Source: CAWBKV01 sp041946675
GTDB lineage: Archaea > Halobacteriota > Methanosarcinia > Methanotrichales > Methanotrichaceae
Reading direction: 5' to 3'
NCBI GenBank assembly: GCA_041946675.1
Contig: JBHGAU010000061.1
Coordinates: forward strand, 1 to 15,463
Length of the DNA: 15,463 nt
In this document: positions 7,329 to 13,761 of the stretch, piece by piece
Position numbering within the stretch: the stretch's first letter is position 1
Layout: each line of letters opens with the position of its first letter
Position numbers and translations under genes: made by a program
The notes under the pieces: model-generated
Seen by the model: only the letters and a program-made list of their open reading frames with translations
Database searches by the model: none
What the model was told of the DNA's origin: nothing

Positions 7329-8225
7329 TTAGATCGGCAGACCTAGCCAGGCAAAAACTCCAATCATCCGCAGGCCGATGTAAAACATCAGCGCTATGAA
7401 GATGTACCTGAGCTGTTTCCCTGGAATAAAATGGGCGAACCGCACACCAAGCTGCGCTGCAGGGACGCTTGTGCCGGCGAGCAAGATAAACTGAGGAAGA
7501 TCAATGTAGCCTATAGAATATTCAGGTCTTCCTGCCACTCCCATCCCATTTATTGCATAAGAGGAGATTCCGCCAACTGAGTTCAAAGCAATTGCTACAG
7601 ATGATGTCCCGACCGCCTGAAGCATGCTGAACCCCATGGCAACGACCAAGATGGGAACCATTAGCACACCGCCACCGATGCCGCTCAGTCCCGATACAAT
7701 CCCGACTGGAAAGCCCCATAAAACGTAATGCAGAGTACCAGATTTGGGCTTCGTGCCAGGCCTCAATTTTCCAACCAGAAGCATGCGGATGCCTCCTGCA
7801 AGCACCACAACACCGAATATAGTTTTGAGCAGATCAGCCGGTGCATGAGCTGCAATTGTTCCTCCTATGAATGCTCCGGCGAGCCCCGACAGCCCCATGA
7901 TTATTCCCGGCTTCCATAGGACTACGCCCCTGCAGCTATGCCCATAGCAGCCGCTGAGGGATGTTGGCAGAACTACTGCGAGACCAGTTCCAAATGCCAC
8001 TCGGGTGGCTATAGTTGCATCAATGCCCATAGAGGTCAGAGCCCAGAGCTGAACAGGCACCATTATAAAGGCGCCGCCAACTCCCAAAAGGCCGCAGGCT
8101 GAACCTACAAGTATTCCTGTTGCCATCAATACAAAAACATATATAAGCTGAGATCCCTGTATCAGATCAAATATCGATACCACCCAGGCAAGCAACAATG
8201 GAATATATTTTCGGCATAAGCTCAT
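7329..8225 (-). CDS. TauE/SafE-family membrane permease
   Basis: This 298-residue integral membrane protein fits the TauE/SafE family (sulfite, sulfoacetate and related anion exporters; also annotated DUF81). The family's internal duplication is visible: CGLLGVGGAFIMVP at about 44-57 and GLSGIGGGVLMVP at about 180-192, each at the start of a half with about four hydrophobic helices. GTSSVAIALNS in the second half echoes the ATRVAFGTGLAVVLPTS segment of the first. Length is close to the family norm. The ATG directly abuts the stop of fprA (TGAATG on the minus strand), so the gene is almost certainly co-transcribed and translationally coupled with rubredoxin and fprA. The substrate is not determined by sequence; candidates are sulfite, thiosulfate or another sulfur anion. 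The first about 28 residues are hydrophobic and could reflect a start placed slightly too far upstream. Confidence 0.9.
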   Translation of the reverse strand: MSLCRKYIPLLLAWVVSIFDLIQGSQLIYVFVLMATGILVGSACGLLGVGGAFIMVPVQLWALTSMGIDATIATRVAFGTGLAVVLPTSLSGCYGHSCRGVVLWKPGIIMGLSGLAGAFIGGTIAAHAPADLLKTIFGVVVLAGGIRMLLVGKLRPGTKPKSGTLHYVLWGFPVGIVSGLSGIGGGVLMVPILVVAMGFSMLQAVGTSSVAIALNSVGGISSYAINGMGVAGRPEYSIGYIDLPQFILLAGTSVPAAQLGVRFAHFIPGKQLRYIFIALMFYIGLRMIGVFAWLGLPI

Positions 8226-9413
8226 TCAGGCAATCTTCAGCCCTTTATGCTTCGCAAGTACCTCATCAGCCAGCTTATCCAATGCCCTAAGATCTTCATC
8301 CTTCGGGTAGCCTTTGATCAATACAGGCTCTATCAGCTCTACCTTCAGATTCGGTATTGCAGCCTTGATCTGATCCACCGTTCTGCCTCCCCAGCCGTAT
8401 GAGCAGATTATCGATGCAAACCTGGTCTTTGGTCTAAGAGCATTCGCAAGAATTGCGGCATATAATGCAACAGGATGTGCTCCGGCCAGAATAGTCGGTG
8501 ATCCAATAATGACCGTAGCAGCATCCACGAGCGCCTCAGCAAGCTCTCCGACATCCTCTCTTGTCAGGTCGAACTGCTTGACCCCTATCCCTCTGGATAT
8601 GAGCGCATCTACGAGATAGTCTACCATTGCCTTTGTTGCGCCATGCATGGAGACGTAAGAGATGATAACCTCGTTCTTGACGGCATCTGAAACCCAGTCT
8701 CTGTATGCATTCAGTATGAATTCAGGCTTGTTATATAGAGGCCCGTGGCTTGGAGCGATCACATTAATTTTCAAGTCTTTTATCCTGGCCAGATGCTTCT
8801 GAATATTTGACCTGAAGGGCATCATTATTTCTGCATAATATCTTTTGGCAGACTCATAAACAGTTGCTTCATCAGTCGCATACAGATCGCTTGTGGCCAG
8901 GTGCGATCCAAGGAAATCGCAGGTGAAGAGGATTTTATCTTCTGGCAGGTAAGTGAAGATCGTATCAGGCCAATGGACCCAAGGGGCATGAATAAACTCC
9001 AGCGTCTTTCCGCCTAGAGGGAGATGCTCGCCGTCTTTGACCTCCTGCACACGCTCTTGTGGAACGAGGCCAAAAGCGATCAGAAGATCTATGCATTTTC
9101 CTGATGCAACAACCTTTGCATCGGGGTAAAGCTCAATGAGCCTCCTGATAGTGCCCGAATGATCCTGCTCTGCATGCTGTGAAACGATATAATCCAGCTT
9201 CTTTATTCCCATAGCATTGAGATTTTTTATAAGAACATCCTGCATTGTCGTATCGACGGCGTCTATCAGCGCGACTTTATCGCTGCCCTGGACCAGATAT
9301 GAGTTATAGCTGGTCCCGGCAGGCAGAGGTATCAATGCATCAAAGAGCCTTCTGTCCCAATCTATTGCACCGATCCATTGCACTCCTGGCCTTATGTCTC
9401 TGATCAGACTCAT
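8226..9413 (-). CDS. fprA: F420H2 oxidase, A-type flavodiiron protein
   Basis: FprA reduces O2 to water with electrons from reduced coenzyme F420, protecting methanogens from oxygen; it is cytoplasmic. From the ATG at 9413 it is 395 residues, a normal length. The N-terminal metallo-beta-lactamase-like domain carries the full diiron ligand set: H80, E82, D84 (HAEQDH), H147, D166 and H223 (PSHGP). The spacing from D84 to H147 and from H147 to D166 matches the family pattern. The C-terminal flavodoxin domain (about 250-390) starts with the FMN phosphate loop SMHGATKAM at about 255 and has GSPTILAGAHP and SYGWGG further on. A GTG three bases upstream (9416) is an alternative start, but AAGGTG lies five bases before the ATG and supports it. 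The ATG overlaps the rubredoxin stop by one base (TGATG), showing translational coupling. Related rubredoxin:oxygen or nitric-oxide reductases are possible, but the archaeal context favours F420H2 oxidase. Confidence 0.93.
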   Translation of the reverse strand: MSLIRDIRPGVQWIGAIDWDRRLFDALIPLPAGTSYNSYLVQGSDKVALIDAVDTTMQDVLIKNLNAMGIKKLDYIVSQHAEQDHSGTIRRLIELYPDAKVVASGKCIDLLIAFGLVPQERVQEVKDGEHLPLGGKTLEFIHAPWVHWPDTIFTYLPEDKILFTCDFLGSHLATSDLYATDEATVYESAKRYYAEIMMPFRSNIQKHLARIKDLKINVIAPSHGPLYNKPEFILNAYRDWVSDAVKNEVIISYVSMHGATKAMVDYLVDALISRGIGVKQFDLTREDVGELAEALVDAATVIIGSPTILAGAHPVALYAAILANALRPKTRFASIICSYGWGGRTVDQIKAAIPNLKVELIEPVLIKGYPKDEDLRALDKLADEVLAKHKGLKIA

Positions 9414-9577
9414 CACAACACCTTTTCAAAAGCATCTTTTGCTGCGCCGCACTGAGGGCAGACCCAATCATCAGGAAGGTTTTCGAAGGCTGTACCCGGA
9501 GCAACTCCAGAGTCCGGATCTCCTTTCTCCGGATCGTAGATATATCCGCAAACTGTGCACCGATATTTTGGGGCGAT
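9413..9577 (-). CDS. Rubredoxin without a standard start codon
   Basis: The minus strand encodes about 53 residues of unmistakable rubredoxin ending at TGA 9415-9413: KYRCTVCGYIYDPEKGD, then GVAPGTAFENLPDDWVCPQC and KDAFEKVL. Both CxxC iron-binding pairs (CTVC and CPQC) are intact and the length is normal for the family (about 52-54). The frame has no ATG, GTG or TTG between the upstream in-frame stop and the first Cys. The position equivalent to the usual start Met is an ATC at 9577, used here as the nominal start. An ATG at 9591 lies one frame off, so either a non-standard start is used or one base is missing in the CCCCAAAA run just after it. The gene precedes fprA with a one-base overlap. 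Rubredoxin is a small one-electron carrier, commonly a partner or neighbour of flavodiiron proteins. Confidence 0.85.
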   Translation of the reverse strand: MAPKYRCTVCGYIYDPEKGDPDSGVAPGTAFENLPDDWVCPQCGAAKDAFEKVL

Positions 9578-9591
9578 GTTCGCACATCCAT

Positions 9592-9868
9592 TCGATTTAT
9601 CTCTAAATATTCGCTTTAAAATTATTGAGGCCGATTGTACTTAAATGTTCGCGAAATTATCTGTCCGAATGAAACGGCTTTGATAAAATTCCTGAACAGC
9701 AGTGGGAATTACTTCAATATATCCTATCCCGATGGAATTCCGCAGCCGCTCACGGCATTTTCTGATCTTATTGTTCTTACGATGATATTAATCTATTTAA
9801 ATAATACATCCATGAACACAGCTATGTATATCACTGAAGAAGGATGATACTTAAATGGACATGATCAA
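9592..9868. other. Divergent promoter region between the rubredoxin operon and the ferredoxin gene
   Basis: On the minus strand two AT-rich elements (AATTTTAAAG at about 9614-9624 and AATATTTAG at about 9601-9609) could be TATA boxes for the rubredoxin-fprA-permease operon. On the plus side a TATA-like site lies at 9793-9805. The perfect 8-base palindrome TTCGCGAA at 9648-9655 sits between them. A 70-residue plus-strand frame (9635-9847) across this region has no homology or ribosome binding site that I recognise and is not called. Confidence 0.5.
9793..9805 (+). promoter_or_regulatory. TATA-like promoter of the ferredoxin-domain gene
   Basis: CTATTTAAATAAT is a good archaeal TATA match. Transcription would start near 9825 and leave a leader of about 44 bases. 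Close to the ATG the leader reads GGACATGATCAA, whose TGATC part matches the 3' half of the archaeal Shine-Dalgarno consensus GGAGGTGATC. Confidence 0.5.
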
Positions 9869-10564
9869 ATGACCAAAAGAAAGGTAATCAAGATAGATGA
9901 ATCCAAATGCACCGGATGTGGCGAGTGTATCTCGGCCTGTGCTGAGGGTGCGATTGAGCTGAAAAATGGCAGGGCGAGAGTCATAAGCGATAGATTCTGC
10001 GATGGTCTTGGCGCTTGTCTCGCCGTATGTCCTGCAGGTGCCCTGACGATTGAAGAGCGTGAGGCAGAAGAGTTCAATGAGCAGGCAGCCAAAGAGCATC
10101 AAAAAGAGACGAATATACCTCTAATCCCCTGTACGGCTCCTGTCAGTATGGCGCCCGAAGAGCAGCCAAACGCAGAGGCGGGGGCGCAAGTTCGGCAGTC
10201 TCAGCTCGCCAACTGGCCTATACAGATGAAGCTGGCCCGCCCAGGGGCGCCTTACTTTAAGGGTGCAAGCCTGCTCATAGCTGCGGATTGTACGGCTTTT
10301 GCCTATCCCAATATTCAAGATCTTCTACGCGGCCGCGTAACAATAGTAGGATGTCCAAAGCTTGATGACCAGAATCAATTCGTGGATAAGCTTGCGAGCA
10401 TTCTCACAGAGAACGATATCAAGGACATAACAGTCCTGCATATGACAGTTCCCTGCTGTACACAGATCACACGTCTTGTCTCCAAGGCTGTGAAGCAGAC
10501 TGGAAAGGAGATACCAGTTAGCGATTACACCGTGGGAATCCAGGGCGGAATTAAAAAAGCATAA
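9869..10564 (+). CDS. Ferredoxin-domain iron-sulfur protein with Cys-rich C-terminal domain
   Basis: This is a soluble 231-residue protein. Residues 8-60 form a 2[4Fe-4S]-type ferredoxin domain. The first motif is complete (C14, C17, C20, C24). The second is C44, L47, C50, C54, so the second Cys is replaced by Leu, and the second centre may be [3Fe-4S] or altered. A charged linker (about 62-115) follows. The C-terminal domain (about 130-231) has conserved-looking cysteine motifs: AADC (C141), GCPKLDD (C162) and VPCC (C196, C197). This architecture occurs in anaerobic archaea and clostridia, usually annotated only as 4Fe-4S binding protein; I know of no established reaction. It is likely a cytoplasmic electron-transfer or redox-sensing protein. 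It is divergent from the rubredoxin-fprA operon, which fits a shared redox or oxygen-response theme, though that link is inference. A T6 run follows the stop at once. Confidence 0.88.
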   Translation: MTKRKVIKIDESKCTGCGECISACAEGAIELKNGRARVISDRFCDGLGACLAVCPAGALTIEEREAEEFNEQAAKEHQKETNIPLIPCTAPVSMAPEEQPNAEAGAQVRQSQLANWPIQMKLARPGAPYFKGASLLIAADCTAFAYPNIQDLLRGRVTIVGCPKLDDQNQFVDKLASILTENDIKDITVLHMTVPCCTQITRLVSKAVKQTGKEIPVSDYTVGIQGGIKKA

Positions 10565-10570
10565 TTTTTT
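10565..10570 (+). terminator. Oligo-T terminator after the ferredoxin-domain gene
   Basis: Six T residues follow directly after the TAA stop. Archaeal RNA polymerase can terminate at such T-runs without a hairpin, and the next gene has its own promoter candidate about 30 bases on. Confidence 0.4.
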
Positions 10571-10597
10571 AAATCTAGATGCTTATGTTGTCGGATT

Positions 10598-10610
10598 GGA
10601 AAAGTTTATT
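10598..10610 (+). promoter_or_regulatory. BRE/TATA-like promoter for a probably leaderless transcript
   Basis: GGAAAAGTTTATT is centred about 23 bases before the ATG at 10628. With the usual 22-27 base spacing from TATA centre to transcription start, the mRNA would begin at or beside the ATG. This agrees with the lack of any Shine-Dalgarno sequence before the gene. Confidence 0.45.
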
Positions 10611-10627
10611 CCTTCAAGCGATAAGCT

Positions 10628-11674
10628 ATGGCCATGGAGATCAGCCGCAAGTTCGATATCGCTGCCGTAGCCGTAGTATTCTTGGTATTCATCGCCACGG
10701 TTTACCTGACAAAGGATTTCCTATCGACGATTCTAGTGAGCATTGTCATGACATACCTTCTCAAGCCTGTTTATGCGATATTGCTTCGGCTTACAAAGCA
10801 GCGGCAGGTCTCATCATTTCTTGCCATCTTTGTGGTATTCATTATAATTCTGGCTGTACTTCTTGGCTTGACGAGTGTGCTCCTGATAGAGATATCGAAC
10901 CTCCAAAGATCGGGCGATATTTCGAATATCTCCCTACCCAATCTCTCTCAGGATCTCAATAAATGGATGGAGACAAATCTTCCACGGCCAGTATCAGGCT
11001 ATGTGAAGGAGATAGGCGATATCCCTGCGGCCATAGCGGCCTGGGCGCTTCCAATAATCGAGCAACAGCTATCCAGCTTTGCATCCAATCTGCCGATATT
11101 ATTTGCCCAATTGATAGTAGTAGTATTCTTTACTTACTATATACTCATTGATGGAAGATACTTTGTAAGGAAAGCAGTCGAGATAATGCCAAAAACGAGG
11201 AAAGGATTGGCCAGCCACTTCCTGCAGGAGCTGAATGCAATCTATACCACCCTTTTTACAGTTTACTTCACAACTTCGATGCTGAGCGGAATCCTCGCTG
11301 CAATAGGGTTCTTTCTGCTGGGAATACCCTATCCGCTGATCTGGGGAGCCATCGTGGCCATCTTTACTCTTATACCTCTCCTCGGCCCGCCTTTTGTGAT
11401 TGTGCCCATGGCAATATATTATTTGCTGCTCAAGGATTATGTAACGGTGATCGCCCTAATTGCCTTTGGCATCATTGCGCTGATGATCATACCGGAGAAT
11501 ATACTGCGTCCACATCTGGCGATGAGAAGCGCTAGGATCCATCCGATTGTCACAGTCCTGGCCTATACGGCACCAGTATTCGTTGTAGGACTCATGGGGG
11601 TCATCATCGGACCTGCCCTCTATGGATTTCTTCTGGCAGTTTACAGGACAATCATATATTATCGCGATGTCTAG
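10628..11674 (+). CDS. AI-2E-family membrane permease
   Basis: This 348-residue polytopic membrane protein matches the AI-2E transporter family (PF01594; named for autoinducer-2 export, but members also act as Na+/H+ antiporters or have no known substrate). It has two or three hydrophobic helices in the first 85 residues, a soluble loop (about 88-150), then about five more helices. Family landmarks are YYILIDGRYF at about 170, LLGIPYPLIWGAIVAIFTLIP at about 228-248 followed by LLGPP, and a C-terminal RIHPIVTVLA followed by GLMGVIIGPALYGF. Length is typical. The start is the ATG at 10628; a second ATG at 10634 is equally possible because neither has a ribosome binding site. The gene appears to be its own transcription unit. 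The actual substrate cannot be told from the sequence, and AI-2 export is unlikely to be a safe assumption in an archaeon. Confidence 0.92.
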   Translation: MAMEISRKFDIAAVAVVFLVFIATVYLTKDFLSTILVSIVMTYLLKPVYAILLRLTKQRQVSSFLAIFVVFIIILAVLLGLTSVLLIEISNLQRSGDISNISLPNLSQDLNKWMETNLPRPVSGYVKEIGDIPAAIAAWALPIIEQQLSSFASNLPILFAQLIVVVFFTYYILIDGRYFVRKAVEIMPKTRKGLASHFLQELNAIYTTLFTVYFTTSMLSGILAAIGFFLLGIPYPLIWGAIVAIFTLIPLLGPPFVIVPMAIYYLLLKDYVTVIALIAFGIIALMIIPENILRPHLAMRSARIHPIVTVLAYTAPVFVVGLMGVIIGPALYGFLLAVYRTIIYYRDV

Positions 11675-11680
11675 AATCAT

Positions 11681-11693
11681 GGAAAGCTTTATC
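11681..11693 (+). promoter_or_regulatory. BRE/TATA-like promoter of the AAA-hydrolase-transglutaminase operon
   Basis: GGAAAGCTTTATC lies 45-57 bases before the ATG at 11738. It implies a start near 11714 and a short leader that contains GGAG at 11729-11732, five bases before the ATG. The downstream CTCTTTTT run may also terminate the preceding permease transcript. Confidence 0.45.
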
Positions 11694-11737
11694 TCTTTTT
11701 ATAGGCCATTAGTAGTTTCCAGTCCTACGGAGTTTTA

Positions 11738-13021
11738 ATGATGGGTTCTGAGAAGTCCGGCGCGATTGAGGTCGCAGAGCTTCTGCTCACAGCAGATATC
11801 TATAACCGCTCAGGGAACTTGAATGAGGATGACCTGCCATCCAATATAAGGAAGCATTACTTCGATATTGATGCGAAGTGCATTAAGCGGCCAATATACG
11901 TGACGGGACAGGATATACAACAGATATATGGGATAGATAATATTAAAAGTGTAATAAAGGATCTGCCGTTTGTTGGTTTTGAGGAGTTCGGATCACAGCT
12001 CAAGCTCACGGTCTTCGACGTTGCAGCAAAGTGGTTCGCAAATCAGAAGCCCGTATCGAGAATAATGTCGAATCCGGTGTTGGCCTATTTCTATGAGAAT
12101 TACAATTCTCTAAATGTCAGCTATTCCGAAGCCAGGAGGAGCAACAAGCCTCTGAGCGCCGACCGCGAGTGGATCGAGTCCAGAATCAAGGAGCTCTGCA
12201 AGGATGCAAAGGAATCCGATGACCTGCTCAAGCTGGTGAACGTCAAGGCGCCTGAAGATGTTAGAGATTCGATCGATGAGCTTGTGCTGACAGATGAGCA
12301 AAAGACTGAGATCGAGAAGATCGGCAAGGCCCTTGAGTATAGGTCTTATCTCAGAGATGTCGGACTTTATGATATCGGCAAGCTCCTCTTCATAGGACCG
12401 CCAGGAACAGGCAAGACATCGACTGCCCGTGCTCTATCCAAATGGTTCTCCCTGCCGATCGTAGAGGTCAGGCTATCGATGGTAACCTCGCAATATCTGG
12501 GCGAGACCTCAAAGAATATCGATAAGGTATTCGATCTCGCAAAGAAATTGTCCCCCTGCATCCTCTTCATAGATGAGTTCGACTTCGTTGCGAAGACAAG
12601 AACATCCGATGAGCATGGGGCAATTAAGAGGGCTGTGAACACTCTGCTAAAAGCAATAGATGAGATCAGCCTCGTTGAGCACGGGGTCTTGCTTCTTGCA
12701 GCCACAAATCATCCTCAGCTACTTGATTATGCGGCATGGAGAAGATTTGATAAAGTCCTCAACTTCCCGCTGCCTGATGCTGAGATGAGGCGCAAAATTT
12801 TGGATACCGTGCTCTCGAGGATCAACAAAAATGTGGATACCCAGGAGCTAGCAGAGCTGACCGATGGCTACTCAGGCTCTGACTTGAGGTTGATCATCAG
12901 GGAAGCTGTCTTAAATGCCCTGATTGAAGACAGAAAGATGATAGACAGGGATGATCTCCTGAGGTCTGTGGAGGATTTCGGCAGAAGGGTGTCCGATTAC
13001 AAACGGGGCATAACCGCATGA
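11738..13021 (+). CDS. AAA+ ATPase with unrecognised N-terminal region
   Basis: This 427-residue protein has a classic AAA module at about 190-425: Walker A GPPGTGKTS at 220-228 (K226), Walker B CILFIDEFD with D279/E280, sensor 1 N324 in AATNHP, arginines R335/R336 in the position of the arginine finger, and sensor 2 in GYSGSDLRL (R384). It resembles the cell-division-control/proteasome-type and Vps4-like AAA clade by eye. The N-terminal 190 residues are mostly helical and charged and were not recognised; they are likely the substrate- or partner-binding part. A GGAG ribosome binding site lies five bases before the ATG, which is followed by a second ATG (11741). The stop overlaps the next start (ATGA), so it is translationally coupled to the metallo-hydrolase. 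It is probably a cytoplasmic hexameric remodelling or unfolding ATPase; the client is unknown. Confidence 0.93.
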   Translation: MMGSEKSGAIEVAELLLTADIYNRSGNLNEDDLPSNIRKHYFDIDAKCIKRPIYVTGQDIQQIYGIDNIKSVIKDLPFVGFEEFGSQLKLTVFDVAAKWFANQKPVSRIMSNPVLAYFYENYNSLNVSYSEARRSNKPLSADREWIESRIKELCKDAKESDDLLKLVNVKAPEDVRDSIDELVLTDEQKTEIEKIGKALEYRSYLRDVGLYDIGKLLFIGPPGTGKTSTARALSKWFSLPIVEVRLSMVTSQYLGETSKNIDKVFDLAKKLSPCILFIDEFDFVAKTRTSDEHGAIKRAVNTLLKAIDEISLVEHGVLLLAATNHPQLLDYAAWRRFDKVLNFPLPDAEMRRKILDTVLSRINKNVDTQELAELTDGYSGSDLRLIIREAVLNALIEDRKMIDRDDLLRSVEDFGRRVSDYKRGITA

Positions 13022-13761
13022 AGATCACGCTTCTTGGAACAGGCGATGCTATAGGTACTCCCAAGATCGGCTGCAAATGCCCCGCCTGTATGGATGCACT
13101 CCGGGGAGGGCGAAGCAGGAGGATGAGGTTTTCCGTTCTTGTAGAATCGGATGAAGATGAAGGAAAGGTGCTCGTGGATACGAGCCCTGATCTCAGATGG
13201 CAGCTTCTCAAGAAGGATATAAGCTCAGTTGATGCTGTCATATGGACTCATGCGCATTACGATCATTATGCAGGCTTTGGAGATTTTCACCGCGTTCAGA
13301 GCCATGTAGACGTTTATGCCTTAAAGGATACGATGGATTATATTCTGAACTACCTTTATTTTCTGAACCCCATGCGCCACGACCTGCAGGCTTATGAGCC
13401 GTTTGAGATCGCAGGAATGGAGTTCACTCTTTTTAAGGTAAATCACCCGCCAACAGAGACCGCTGGCGTTCTAATAACTAATGGAAGCAAAAAGGTCGTC
13501 ATAACCAGCGATACCAATCTCGATATTCCACAGGAGAGCCTGGATCTTATAAAGAACGCTGACCTGATGCTCGCCGATGCCATAATGCCCCCAGGTTACA
13601 ATCTAAATAAGCATATGAATGCCGAAGAGGCTGTATGCTTGGCTGAGAATCTGGGTGTAAAGGATCTAAGGCTCACTCACCTGAGTCATCTCTATCCGCC
13701 GCATGAGATAGCCCTTAAAACATGGCCTCTGGGCCATGATATGATGGAGATTGTCTTGTGA
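13018..13761 (+). CDS. PhnP-like metallo-beta-lactamase-fold hydrolase
   Basis: This 247-residue protein is a metallo-beta-lactamase-fold hydrolase. Metal ligands are visible: H78, H80, D82, H83 (THAHYDHYAGFGD), H143, D165 and H221 (THLSH). An N-terminal GCKCPAC motif (C19, C21, C24) is the extra structural zinc site seen in PhnP, the cyclic-phosphate phosphodiesterase of phosphonate degradation. Other PhnP-like traits are SDTNLD after the fifth strand and HMNAEEA at 199-205. Length fits the PhnP group (about 250). No other phosphonate (phn) gene is nearby, so the substrate may be a different cyclic phosphate or nucleotide, and the name is a family label only. It starts at an ATG inside the AAA gene's stop (ATGA) and itself ends in GTGA, shared with the next start. 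No signal peptide is present, so it is cytoplasmic. Confidence 0.9.
   Translation: MKITLLGTGDAIGTPKIGCKCPACMDALRGGRSRRMRFSVLVESDEDEGKVLVDTSPDLRWQLLKKDISSVDAVIWTHAHYDHYAGFGDFHRVQSHVDVYALKDTMDYILNYLYFLNPMRHDLQAYEPFEIAGMEFTLFKVNHPPTETAGVLITNGSKKVVITSDTNLDIPQESLDLIKNADLMLADAIMPPGYNLNKHMNAEEAVCLAENLGVKDLRLTHLSHLYPPHEIALKTWPLGHDMMEIVL

Noticed and set aside
9340..9591. Minus-strand frame of 83 residues starting at the ATG at 9591
   Set aside because: It is the wrong frame over rubredoxin and the fprA start. Its first residues could be real only if a base is missing after them.
9648..9655. Palindrome TTCGCGAA as a possible operator
   Set aside because: A single 8-base palindrome is expected by chance at this scale and no second copy was seen nearby.
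9635..9847. Plus-strand frame of 70 residues
   Set aside because: It spans a divergent promoter region including a good TATA match, and has no ribosome binding site or recognisable domain.
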